From assembly GCA_910584365.1 (NCBI GenBank), contig CAJUAF010000007.1, positions 1 through 64,000 of the forward strand: a stretch of DNA of 64,000 nucleotides, in the 5' to 3' direction. The notes below the pieces were generated by a model, which was not told the DNA's origin, made no database searches, and saw only the letters and a program-made list of their open reading frames with translations. Source of the stretch: an uncultured Muribaculaceae bacterium (GTDB lineage: Bacteria > Bacteroidota > Bacteroidia > Bacteroidales > Muribaculaceae). How positions within the stretch are numbered: position 1 is the stretch's first letter; every line of letters starts with the position of its first letter. The position numbers and the translations under genes are program-made. Shown piece after piece: positions 7,676 to 16,564 of the stretch.

Positions 7676-9214
7676 TCAGGCCGGTGATTCAGGAGAGGAT
7701 TCCGGTGCAGGTTTGGCTGCGTAAGGGGAGGCCGCGTTCGGAAGGGTACGTTTCGGAGCCACGCGGGTTGAGGCCGGAGAGTCGGGCGACCCCGGATCCT
7801 GGAAGAAGGGGTATGGCACTCCGAATACGTCGTCGATGTCGCCGCCAGGGCTGAGGTAGCCGTCTATTACAGTGTCGCGTCCCGAAGGATTCTCGAAGGT
7901 ATAGAGGTAGAAGTATCGGAGCATGGCCGCGATCTGCTCGAAGACAGTGTCCTGGATGGCTTCATACGGGAACCACTTGGAAGTATTTGTGAAGCAATAC
8001 ACCTGGAAAGGGATTCCCACAGAAGTCTGAGGCAGCGTCGAGACGAAGCAGTCACTGTCATGCGAGATATGCGGATTGGCGTCGAGCCACATCTTCATAT
8101 ATGCGCGGAAAAGACCGAGATTCGTGTCTATAGTTCCGTCCACAAGTCCATCAGGATTGTCTACATCGGCCACTTTTCCGGCGGCTTTCTGGGCGAGTTT
8201 CTTTGTGATATAATCATCCATGAAAGGTACTTTCCTGATCTGCTCGAGCATTTCAGGAGTAGCGGGCAGCACGCTGTCTGCGTCAATCATATAGCTGCGC
8301 TGGATGCGCCGTGTCATGCTCTCCTGCATCGAACGATAGTTGGTAAAACTGCCGCTGACAAGATTGTAAGGGGGGAGCGTGGTGGTAGTCTTGTCCCAGT
8401 TGCGTACCTTGACCGCCGTCAGCGAAACTTCCTCCACCGTACCGTTGGCGTCCGTGCCGTTTACCTTTATCCAGTCCCCAACGTGAAGACTGTCGTTTTC
8501 CGAGAGCTGTACCCCCGCGACAAGACCGAGAATACTGTCCTTGAATACCAGCATCAGCACTGCGGCGAAGGCGCCGATGCCGGCCAGCAGCGACGCCGGC
8601 GACTTGTCTACAAGAATACCGATGATAATTATTATGGCGATAATCCACACTACTCCTTTGGCCAGCTGGGCCAGTCCTTTCAGGGGGAGTTTCTTCTTGT
8701 TTTCCCTCCGGTCTATATGCTGCCATACGGAGAATATCAGCGCCGACAGGGCACGGGCCGTAACGAAGACCACATAAATCAGCGTTAACTTCGTAAATAT
8801 GTCGGCAAGCTCGTTATGGTTGGAAAGTGTGAACTGAATCAGAATAAGGAACACAAGGGCCGGAATCATCCGGCAGATCTTATGAAAGAATCTTTCCTCG
8901 GTAAGCGAATGGTAAAGGTCAGAATCCCAGCGCCGGGCTATCATCCTGACCGTCCAGAAAATTATGAACTGACATATCCACCCTACTCCTAAGGCCAGTC
9001 CGAACACTACCGCGGCATAAAGGAACGTCACAACGGTCTGGTCATGCTGCAGTCCGAAGAGTCCCAGCAGCCAGTTTACTATGTTCATGATCCACTCGGC
9101 AATGGCGTATGAGGCGCCCGTGCGGTCGCCGATGAAATGGCGTACATCTTCGGCCGACGGAGACACGGCGGCGGTAATCAGTCCCGGCAGGATCGGAAAG
9201 GTCATCAAACTCAT
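7676..9214 (-). CDS. Mechanosensitive ion channel, MscS family
   Basis: 512 aa with several transmembrane helices between about residues 60 and 240. The Gly/Ala-rich pore helix (SLLAGIGAFAAVLMLVFKDS) precedes the MscS beta domain, with the conserved LHVGDWIKVNG and a GTVEEVSLTAVKVRNWD segment. The large C-terminal cytoplasmic region (residues about 300-440) makes it like the YbdG-type rather than the minimal MscS. It opens on membrane tension to release osmolytes after hypo-osmotic shock. The C-terminal 45 residues are low-complexity (Pro/Ser/Ala). Transcribed alone; a conserved hairpin lies upstream at 9351-9383. Confidence 0.9.
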   Translation of the reverse strand: MSLMTFPILPGLITAAVSPSAEDVRHFIGDRTGASYAIAEWIMNIVNWLLGLFGLQHDQTVVTFLYAAVVFGLALGVGWICQFIIFWTVRMIARRWDSDLYHSLTEERFFHKICRMIPALVFLILIQFTLSNHNELADIFTKLTLIYVVFVTARALSALIFSVWQHIDRRENKKKLPLKGLAQLAKGVVWIIAIIIIIGILVDKSPASLLAGIGAFAAVLMLVFKDSILGLVAGVQLSENDSLHVGDWIKVNGTDANGTVEEVSLTAVKVRNWDKTTTTLPPYNLVSGSFTNYRSMQESMTRRIQRSYMIDADSVLPATPEMLEQIRKVPFMDDYITKKLAQKAAGKVADVDNPDGLVDGTIDTNLGLFRAYMKMWLDANPHISHDSDCFVSTLPQTSVGIPFQVYCFTNTSKWFPYEAIQDTVFEQIAAMLRYFYLYTFENPSGRDTVIDGYLSPGGDIDDVFGVPYPFFQDPGSPDSPASTRVAPKRTLPNAASPYAAKPAPESSPESPA

Positions 9215-9350
9215 CTCTGTATAAATAAATGGAAGAAACTTCTATTTTATCTTACAAAACTGAGCGGAAGTTTGTTCAACAGCGCCTGAGCAATCCACGG
9301 AATCCCGGAACGACAAAACAGACCGGGATAAAGCAATGCATCATAAGTAA

Positions 9351-9383
9351 ATGGCGGTGTGCCGGTTTACGACACATCGCCAT
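9351..9383 (-). repeat. Intergenic hairpin repeat, copy 2
   Basis: ATGGCGGTGTG pairs with CACATCGCCAT, the same stem as copies 1 and 3. It sits downstream of the BspA-like gene's stop (9430, minus strand) and upstream of the MscS gene. The surrounding gap 9215-9429 shows nothing else convincing. Confidence 0.6.
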
Positions 9384-9429
9384 TTTTCTATCCCGAATGA
9401 AAAGTGTGTATTGAACGTATTATGATAAA

Positions 9430-11445
9430 TCAGAGACGGATTTTGGCTACCTCGTCGCCGGCTTTAACCACGTAGATACCGGCGGGAAGATTGTCGACGG
9501 TCTTGGCGGGACCGCTGTAAATCAGGGAACCGGCTACCGTATAGACTGACATCTCGGAGGCGTTTGCGACGCTGAGTACTCCGTTTTCAACAGTGATGGA
9601 GGGAGTCAGGACATCATCGGAGACAGCTGTAACCGAAGCGAAGTCGAACGGACGCATATCCTTGATTCTTTTCCAGCGGCTGTTGGCCTTATACTCATCT
9701 AAACTTGCCTCAGGCACGTAGAGGATAGCGGTTTCCCAGATTTCGCCGGGGAAGTTGCCGGCCATCTGAGGAGGAGTGGCTGCCATACAGTAGATTTCCT
9801 TTACCTTGGATTCGAGCCTGTCCTTCATCACCATCATGAAGCCTTCGCCGAGCGATTCGAGATCGGGACCGAACCAAATTTCCTCAAGATTGATGCAGTT
9901 CTGGAAAGCGTATGCCTCGATGGTCTTGGTGTGCATACCGGTGTGAAGCTTCTTGAGGTTATTGCTTTCGGCAAATGCCATGAAATAGATGGTCTCAACG
10001 CTTTCTGGCACGGTGAAGGATTCTGCGGGAAGACTGGTGAGATATACGAGCAGCTTGTCCATATTCTTAGTGTAAAGGACATTGTCTACCTCGCAGAAAT
10101 TTTCGTTTTCGGGGTCTACGGTGAAACCTTCAAGCGATTCGCACTCGGCGAATATGTCGGAGCCGATATAGTTCACTGTAGCGGGAATATACATATTCTT
10201 CAGGGCGTAGCAGCGCATGAAGACCTTATCACCGAGGGATTCAACGCCGTTGCCGAGGTCGATGGAAGTTACTTCGCCGTTCCAGTAGAACACCAGGGCC
10301 TCGAGCTTTTTAAGCGTGTCGGGGAACTTGAAGCTCTTGACCTTGGAGCAGTCGGTGAAGCCGCCTTCGTCAACGCTTTCAAGTTGAGTGGCGGAGAGGT
10401 CGAATGTCTCGACGGCGTCATTGTCCCAGAAAGCATACTTGCCGATGGTCTTGAGGGAGGCGGGGAAGTTCACGGAGGTGAAGTGGGCCTGATGGTCGAA
10501 ACAGCAGTCGGCGATGTTCTCGACGCCGGGGGGAATAGTGTAGGAGGAGGCTGTCAGGCCGAGGGGATACTTGTAGATGGTCTTCATGTCCTTTGAGAAG
10601 AGGACGCCGTCGACGGCGGTAAGGTATTCGCTGGCGGGGTCGACTGTAAAGCTCTTGAAGTTGGTCATGTTGATGAGGGCGCGGTCGCCGAACTTCTGGA
10701 GGGTGGCGGGAAGATGAAGGGTTTCCAGAGCGGAGCATCCGCTGAGTGCAAGAGGATATATTTCTTCCACGGAATTGCCGAGAGAGAGTTCCACAAGGCC
10801 CGTACAGTCGGCAAAGCAACTGGCGGGAATTGCCTTCACACCGTCACCGACAACGGCTTTGGTCAGTGAGGAAACTCCGGCGCAGCAGTTCATACCGATG
10901 ATGGTGACGGAGTTGGGGAAAGTGATATTCTCGATTTTTGTGCCAATGAAGCAGTTGTTGCCCACAGATTCCACACCGTCGGGGAGGGTGACGGAAGTAA
11001 GGCCGGCGCAACGCTCGAAAGCGCTGTTACCAATTATCTTGACCGAGGAGGGGATGGTGAGGGAGGTTATGGAGGAGGAACCGAAAGAGTTCATGCCGAG
11101 CGAAACTATGGTCTCGGGGAGGGTGACGGAGGTGAGGTTCGCATCGCTGCCCGAACCTTTGAAGAAGGTGAAGTCGCCGATGGAGGTTACGGTGTATTCG
11201 ACGTTATCGTAAGTAACGGTGGCGGGGACCACGACGTCGCCGGTGTACTTGGGCACCGCGTTGCCCTCTTCATCCTTGACTCCGATGGTGTAGGTGGTCA
11301 TGACGGTTTTGGCTTCCTCATCTGTAACCTGGTAGACGATACCGCCGGTGTAGAACTTGAGGGACTGAGCGCTGTGGGCGGGGAGAATGCCGACAACGGC
11401 GAGTACTGCCAGAGACAGCAAGCGTAGAGATTTTTTCATAATCAA
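9430..11445 (-). CDS. BspA-type leucine-rich-repeat surface protein with T9SS-like C-terminus
   Basis: 671 aa with signal peptide (KKSLRLLSLAVLAVVGILPA). Roughly residues 70-560 are tandem about 23-residue LRR_5/BspA repeats of the form LTSVTLPETIVSLG and VTIIG..CF..C. The last 75 residues look like a type IX secretion sorting domain (MSVYTVAGSLIYSGPA, then LPAGIYVVKAGDEVAKIRL). It is probably exported across the outer membrane and held at the surface; BspA relatives bind host matrix proteins or other bacteria, but that role here is inference. A second in-frame ATG (11439, MKKSL) is an equally good start. Confidence 0.88.
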   Translation of the reverse strand: MIMKKSLRLLSLAVLAVVGILPAHSAQSLKFYTGGIVYQVTDEEAKTVMTTYTIGVKDEEGNAVPKYTGDVVVPATVTYDNVEYTVTSIGDFTFFKGSGSDANLTSVTLPETIVSLGMNSFGSSSITSLTIPSSVKIIGNSAFERCAGLTSVTLPDGVESVGNNCFIGTKIENITFPNSVTIIGMNCCAGVSSLTKAVVGDGVKAIPASCFADCTGLVELSLGNSVEEIYPLALSGCSALETLHLPATLQKFGDRALINMTNFKSFTVDPASEYLTAVDGVLFSKDMKTIYKYPLGLTASSYTIPPGVENIADCCFDHQAHFTSVNFPASLKTIGKYAFWDNDAVETFDLSATQLESVDEGGFTDCSKVKSFKFPDTLKKLEALVFYWNGEVTSIDLGNGVESLGDKVFMRCYALKNMYIPATVNYIGSDIFAECESLEGFTVDPENENFCEVDNVLYTKNMDKLLVYLTSLPAESFTVPESVETIYFMAFAESNNLKKLHTGMHTKTIEAYAFQNCINLEEIWFGPDLESLGEGFMMVMKDRLESKVKEIYCMAATPPQMAGNFPGEIWETAILYVPEASLDEYKANSRWKRIKDMRPFDFASVTAVSDDVLTPSITVENGVLSVANASEMSVYTVAGSLIYSGPAKTVDNLPAGIYVVKAGDEVAKIRL

Positions 11446-11523
11446 TGATTTTTAGGGGCCGGTCAACATTAAAGAATTGCTGTTGACCTCATGCCTGTTA
11501 AAAATTGTAGAAACTCACAGCGG

Positions 11524-11531
11524 CAAATTTA
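11524..11531 (-). promoter_or_regulatory. -7 box of the BspA-like gene
   Basis: TAAATTTG on the minus strand predicts a leader of about 75 nt. It faces the divergent Crp/Fnr promoter about 70 bp away, so regulation of the two genes could be linked. No -33 TTTG is visible. Confidence 0.5.
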
Positions 11532-11601
11532 GGGTATAAGAATTTAGGAAAAAATACATTTTTTTAATTCAAATTCAGAACCGCAATTTTTTTGGAGAAA
11601 T

Positions 11602-11633
11602 TTTGAGGCAAAGAACGATATTTCGTATATTTG
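11602..11633 (+). promoter_or_regulatory. Promoter of the Crp/Fnr gene
   Basis: -33 TTTG (11602-11605) and -7 TATATTTG (11626-11633) are 20 nt apart; the ATG is at 11656. Confidence 0.75.
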
Positions 11634-11655
11634 TAAACCAAAAACATAAGACATT

Positions 11656-12273
11656 ATGCAGGAAGCGAGCAAAGAGCGGTTTGACAACATCATGCGGGCT
11701 TACCACAGTCTTGGCGACGAGTGCCTGGAGGCACTCGCGGCCATCGCGCGCCCCGCACAGTTTCAGAAAGGAGAGACGATAGTGGCCCAGGGAAAGCCTT
11801 GCGGCAACATTTTTGTGATAGAGAGCGGAGTGACGCGCGTTTGCTTCCGCAAGGGGGACAAGGAGGACACGCTCTGCTTCGGCCGGGGAGGCGACATCTT
11901 CTTCTCGTTTCACGACTGGTACAGCGGCGAGCCGCCGGTCTTCGCCCTGGAGGCCGTGGACTATAAGGTAGAGGGATGGTGGATACCGATCCAGAAGTTC
12001 AAGGAACTGGAGGAACGCTATCAGGAGCTATACAAATGGATGCAGCTGCTGCTTGTGGAACAGTTCTACAGCATCGAGCTGCTTTACCGCAAACTTGCGC
12101 TGGCCACACCGGCCGAGAAGTTCGACAATTTCTGGCACTTTCTGGCCCCAAACCTGCGGAGCAACCCGCCGAAGTCGCTGACGCGGACGCTGCCGCTGAA
12201 ATTCCTGGCCCAATACCTGGGCATGACGCCGCAGACCCTGTCGAAGATCCTCCGCAAGTTCGTAGGGAGATAA
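11656..12273 (+). CDS. Crp/Fnr-family transcription regulator
   Basis: 205 aa. Residues about 20-125 form the cyclic-nucleotide-binding-type beta roll (FQKGETIVAQGKPCGNIFVI and onward), then a long dimerisation helix. The C-terminal HTH is short (PLKFLAQYLGMTPQTLSKIL). The classical cAMP-contacting RTAR-type arginine is not visible and there is no Fnr-type cysteine cluster, so the signal is unknown. Bacteroidales have many such sensors. It is divergent from the BspA-like gene and sits before a large surface-protein gene; either could be a target. Confidence 0.85.
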   Translation: MQEASKERFDNIMRAYHSLGDECLEALAAIARPAQFQKGETIVAQGKPCGNIFVIESGVTRVCFRKGDKEDTLCFGRGGDIFFSFHDWYSGEPPVFALEAVDYKVEGWWIPIQKFKELEERYQELYKWMQLLLVEQFYSIELLYRKLALATPAEKFDNFWHFLAPNLRSNPPKSLTRTLPLKFLAQYLGMTPQTLSKILRKFVGR

Positions 12274-12376
12274 GGATATAGGCGGTATCGGGGGAGATGA
12301 AGGCCGCGACTTTGACATTTTGCCAGTCAACAATAAAAATGTATTGAAAAATGCTAATGGATTAGAAAATATTATA

Positions 12377-12384
12377 TATCTTTG
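12377..12384 (+). promoter_or_regulatory. -7 box of the 1307-aa surface protein gene
   Basis: TATCTTTG predicts a leader of about 70 nt before ATG 12461. No -33 TTTG is seen at 19-21 nt. Confidence 0.5.
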
Positions 12385-12460
12385 CCAGCCCAATGAGATT
12401 GCTGTGACGGTAGGATGATCCCGTCATGTTACAAGTATAGGAAACCAATTCTTTTTTGTC

Positions 12461-15400
12461 ATGAAACAAATGTTTCTCTGTGCCACTCTTCTGTCGGCCC
12501 TGTCTGTCTCCGGTACGCAGGCGCGGAACTTCGCGCCTCTCACCAAAGGGGAACCGCTGCCGCAGTATGTGGCTGCAAGCATCCCCCAGGGGGAACGGCT
12601 GAAATTCAATCCACGTACATTCACTAACACATCACTGCGCGGCGGCGAGGCATCCGCCCGGATTCCGGCTTCGGCCGACGTGGCCTGCGCGGCCGGTCTG
12701 CGCGGCCAGGTAGTCTATGCCGCAAGCTGGCCTTCGGTCAACGCCCCCACAGGAATCTATTCCGTACCGGTCACTCCCGGCGCGGATTTCGGACTGCTCA
12801 CTCTCGCTCCTCTCTTCGGAGGTCAGGGAGTCGACAACGGGCAGGGAATTTTCTACGGCACCCATACCTATAATTCTTTCGGGATGACGTTCGTGGAAAT
12901 AATCGCCTATGACACCGATACCTGGGAACAGATCGGGAAACCCGAAGCATCGAACTACAAGATGATCGCTACCGCCGTGGCTCTTGATCCCTCGACGCTG
13001 AAAATCTATGGCTCATATTATTCAGCAGAACAGAACGTATTCGAGTGGGGCGAAGCCGACTACGATAACGGCGAACGCACGGCTATCGGTACCTTCACCA
13101 TCGACAAGCGTCCCATCGCCCTGGGAGCTACCCGCGACGGCCAGTTCTATGCCGTCAACGCTTCAGGTGAATTCGGAAAAATAGACAAGACTACGGGTGC
13201 CTTCTCCCTCATAGCCTCCACGGAGCTTGCCTGTGACGACTGGGTCAGCGGATGCGTCGACGATGCCGCTGGAAAGTTCATATTCCATTACCACGGACCG
13301 GAAGAAGCGTCGCTCTATGACATTGACCTCGCCACGGGAGCCGTCAGCAAGCTCTGCGACTTCAGCGACGGCCAGCAGGTTCTCTGCCTTCATATCCCGC
13401 TGCCTCCTGCCGAAGACAAGGCTCCGGCAGCTCCCGGTTTCTCGATTTCCGGCAACGGGGGAGCGATGGAGGCCGCATATTCCATTGCAATGCCCTCAAC
13501 TCTTTACGACGGATCTGCAGCCGACGGCGACCTTACGTATTCGATTCTCACCGACGGGGTCGAGACCGCGTCCGGAACAGCCAAGTGCGGAGAGACCGTT
13601 ACCGGCACTTTTGAAATCGCCGCCCGCGGAAACCATAAGTTCATCTGCACGGTTTCCAACAGCACAGGCAAGAGCCCGAAAGCCAAAGCCGAGGCATTTA
13701 TCGGTTTCGGCACACCGCTGGCTCCCGAGAACGTAGTGCTGACCAATCAGGACAACCAGCTCACCCTGACATGGGATCCTGTCACCGCGGCTTCCGACGG
13801 CGGATATCTCGCTCCCGAAGATGTCAGATATGACATATATGACGGAGAGACACTCGTCGAGTCGGGACTTACAGGATGCGTCTTCAACAAGACCGTCGAG
13901 ACTTCCTCCTCCTATCAGTCCTTCAGTTTCTCAGTACAGGCTGTCAACGGCGACCGGAAATCTCCTTCCACCCTCTCCAACAATCTCGGAATCGGCGGTC
14001 TTCAGCCTCCTTACAATGAAGATTTTGCCGATACAGATCACGGATTCGTCTTCCTTGACGCAAACAAGGACAACCGCACATGGTCGGACTACACACTCGA
14101 CGGCAACGGCCTGATCCGTTATTCTTCCGGCTGGTCAGGTTCGGCAAACGACTGGGCTTTCACTCCCGGCATAATTCTTGAAGCCGGCAAATCATACGAT
14201 TTCTCGTTCAAGACCTGGTGTCAGAACACATGGACGACCGAAGAACTCGAAGTAAAGCTCGGCAAGGGTCTTACGGCAGCAGACATGACTGTGACGCTGA
14301 TGGAGAAAACCCGCGTGAAGGGTTTTGATAAAAATGATCCCAAAGTTGTGACTGCAACGGTGGTTGTCAAGGAAACCGCTGTCTATAACATCGGATTCCA
14401 TATCACTACTTATTCCGACGACGGCCTCAACTGCTATCTCGACGATATCTGCGTGGGCGCCGGTCAGGACGCCCCGGTTCCCGACCAGGTAGAGGATATT
14501 ACCGTCACTCCCGCCGCTACCGGCGAACCTAAGGCTGACCTTTCCTTCCGAATCCCGACAAAATGGCTTTCCGGAGAACCCGTCGACGATGAGGTGACAG
14601 TGAAAGTAGAGCGCGACGACGTGGAAATCGGCACTTTCAAGGGGAACAACGGCGATGTGGTGACCCTCTCCGACGAAGTGGCTCACAGCGGCACGTATTC
14701 CTACCGCTTCACCCCCTACAATTTCAGCGGCAAGGCCGGAAAACCGGCTGAAGTAACGGCTTACATCGGAGCCAAAGCCCCGGCGACTATAGCCGAGACC
14801 CGCATTGCCGAAACTTCCGTTCCTGGAAATGTCACTGTAAGCTGGAGCGCGGTTACAGCCGACTGCGAAGGCGGTCAGCTCGATCCCGCCAATGTTACCT
14901 ACATGCTCTATACCGTTGACGCACAGACCGGTTCCCTCAAGGAGGCCCTGGACGCTCCCGTCAGGAACACTTCCGTAGAACTGGCCGCTCTCGCTGATCC
15001 CTCGGCCCAGGAACTTGTCTACTATTATATCTCGGCGTTCAACCGCGATGTAGAGAGCAAACAGCTGCGCCGCACCGACATCATCACCGTGGGCAAGCCC
15101 TACGCTCTCCCCCTGACAATGGGATTCGACACCCGGATGCTTCAGGAAATCTTCATGGGTAACGAGAACACCAACAACGGAACCTGGGGTGTCTACACCG
15201 AAGAAATGTTCCAGGATGTCAAGGCCCAGGACGGCGACGGCGCCTTTGCAGCCTGCTATGGCCGCTATGTAGGCAACAGCGCTGACCTGTTCACCGGAAA
15301 GATTGACCTCGCCGACGCCGCCAATCCTTTCCTGACATTCTATATGTACTGCTTCGGAGAGGAAGACCTCAACGAAATCACCGTAACAGTGCTTTCCGAC

Positions 15401-16384
15401 GGTGTCCGCACTCCCGTCAAGATCTGCTCCAACACTGAAATAAGTGAAACCGGATGGCACAAGCAGACCGTATCGCTGCGTGCCTTCAAAGGAAAGACAG
15501 TCCAGATTTATTTCACCGGCAAGACCGTCAGCAACAAGTTTACGTTCCTCGACAACGTAAGGATCGCTGACGCCGCTCCGACCGATCTGGCCGTCACCGC
15601 TCCAGAGGCTCCCGCAGAAGCCCTTCCCTCGGTACCGTTCTCAGTCACCGCCAAAGTAACCAACCTCGGCACCGCCAAAGTGAAAGGCGCACGCGCTTCC
15701 CTGATTGCGGACGGAGAGACAGCCGAGACCCGGCAGCTTGACGAACTGCTCCCCGACGCATCCGTTACCGTGGCGTTCACACGCCAGTTCTCCGTACTCG
15801 ACAACGGCACCCATACATTCGTGGTGGAAGTGACAGCCGACGGAGATGTCAATACCGCCGACAACCGTTCGGAGGAAATGACCGTTGAGCGCGCCGCCTC
15901 GACACTGACCGGTGTGACTGGCCTGACCGGCGAAAGCCATCAGCTCGGAGCCATCATCACATGGGAAAGCGTCACTCCAGCCGAAGGAGAAACTCATGTA
16001 GGCTACAATGTCTACTGCGACAACCGGATGCTGAACGCCTATCCCCTTACCTCTCCCCTCTTCATCGACACGGAGGCCAATGACGGTACCGCAAAGACCT
16101 ATCATGCAACCGCCCTGTATAAGGAAGGCGAATCGGAACTTTCCGCTCCCTTCACTTTCACCTACTCGGGAATCGAGGCAGTGGCCTCCGACGGCGAACA
16201 GTCGATTGTAACCGAAGGTCTGACAGTCCATGTCAAAGCTCCCGCGACCACAATCACAGTCCTCTACGCTCCTGACGGAAAGACAGTAGCCACCCTGCTC
16301 GGAAGCGGCACAATGACCGCACCGGCCAGCGGCACCTACATGATCAAATCCGACCTCGTCTCCAAGAAAATAATCCTTCACTGA
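12461..16384 (+). CDS. Large secreted adhesin-like protein with choice-of-anchor J and Fn3 domains
   Basis: 1307 aa with signal peptide (MKQMFLCATLLSALSVSGTQA). Residues 70-310 resemble a beta-propeller-like segment. Several fibronectin-III-like units follow (for example LAPENVVLTNQDNQLTLTWD, and another beginning about 790). Two choice-of-anchor-J-like jelly rolls are visible (about 520-670, with YNEDFADTDHGFVFLD and NDWAFTPGI; and about 880-1030). A CARDB-like stretch (about 1045-1140) and a final Fn3-like unit precede a type IX-like C-terminal sorting region (TVLYAPDGKTVATLLGSG, ending SKKIILH). Probably outer-surface or outer-membrane-vesicle cargo; the ligand is unknown. A conserved hairpin begins 11 bp after the stop. 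Confidence 0.83.
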   Translation: MKQMFLCATLLSALSVSGTQARNFAPLTKGEPLPQYVAASIPQGERLKFNPRTFTNTSLRGGEASARIPASADVACAAGLRGQVVYAASWPSVNAPTGIYSVPVTPGADFGLLTLAPLFGGQGVDNGQGIFYGTHTYNSFGMTFVEIIAYDTDTWEQIGKPEASNYKMIATAVALDPSTLKIYGSYYSAEQNVFEWGEADYDNGERTAIGTFTIDKRPIALGATRDGQFYAVNASGEFGKIDKTTGAFSLIASTELACDDWVSGCVDDAAGKFIFHYHGPEEASLYDIDLATGAVSKLCDFSDGQQVLCLHIPLPPAEDKAPAAPGFSISGNGGAMEAAYSIAMPSTLYDGSAADGDLTYSILTDGVETASGTAKCGETVTGTFEIAARGNHKFICTVSNSTGKSPKAKAEAFIGFGTPLAPENVVLTNQDNQLTLTWDPVTAASDGGYLAPEDVRYDIYDGETLVESGLTGCVFNKTVETSSSYQSFSFSVQAVNGDRKSPSTLSNNLGIGGLQPPYNEDFADTDHGFVFLDANKDNRTWSDYTLDGNGLIRYSSGWSGSANDWAFTPGIILEAGKSYDFSFKTWCQNTWTTEELEVKLGKGLTAADMTVTLMEKTRVKGFDKNDPKVVTATVVVKETAVYNIGFHITTYSDDGLNCYLDDICVGAGQDAPVPDQVEDITVTPAATGEPKADLSFRIPTKWLSGEPVDDEVTVKVERDDVEIGTFKGNNGDVVTLSDEVAHSGTYSYRFTPYNFSGKAGKPAEVTAYIGAKAPATIAETRIAETSVPGNVTVSWSAVTADCEGGQLDPANVTYMLYTVDAQTGSLKEALDAPVRNTSVELAALADPSAQELVYYYISAFNRDVESKQLRRTDIITVGKPYALPLTMGFDTRMLQEIFMGNENTNNGTWGVYTEEMFQDVKAQDGDGAFAACYGRYVGNSADLFTGKIDLADAANPFLTFYMYCFGEEDLNEITVTVLSDGVRTPVKICSNTEISETGWHKQTVSLRAFKGKTVQIYFTGKTVSNKFTFLDNVRIADAAPTDLAVTAPEAPAEALPSVPFSVTAKVTNLGTAKVKGARASLIADGETAETRQLDELLPDASVTVAFTRQFSVLDNGTHTFVVEVTADGDVNTADNRSEEMTVERAASTLTGVTGLTGESHQLGAIITWESVTPAEGETHVGYNVYCDNRMLNAYPLTSPLFIDTEANDGTAKTYHATALYKEGESELSAPFTFTYSGIEAVASDGEQSIVTEGLTVHVKAPATTITVLYAPDGKTVATLLGSGTMTAPASGTYMIKSDLVSKKIILH

Positions 16385-16394
16385 TCCCGCTTCG

Positions 16395-16429
16395 GGCGGT
16401 GTGCCGGGAACAGATTACGGCACATCGCC
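16395..16429 (+). repeat. Intergenic hairpin repeat, copy 3
   Basis: GGCGGTGTGCCG pairs with CGGCACATCGCC (12-bp stem, one G-U pair), the longest of the three copies. Confidence 0.65.
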
Positions 16430-16456
16430 TGACGGCAGTTCTCTTTTATAAAAACG

Positions 16457-16505
16457 ACTCAGGCAGTTACCGGAAAGAATCCGGCAGCTGCCTGAGTAAG
16501 TTTTT
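16457..16505. terminator. Terminator between convergent genes
   Basis: ACTCAGGCAG pairs with CTGCCTGAGT, with an inner CCGG/CCGG stem, followed on the plus strand by TAAGTTTTT. It lies between the surface protein gene and leuS and could serve the plus strand strongly. Confidence 0.75.
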
Positions 16506-16564
16506 ATAGGAGGATATCCTGTCTGTAAGGATATGCGCTTTTTATGGAATAAATGCGGGAGGGA

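Noticed and set aside
9229..9414. 61-aa open frame on the plus strand between the MscS and BspA-like genes
   Set aside because: Runs through the hairpin repeat, has no recognisable protein character and shows no promoter.
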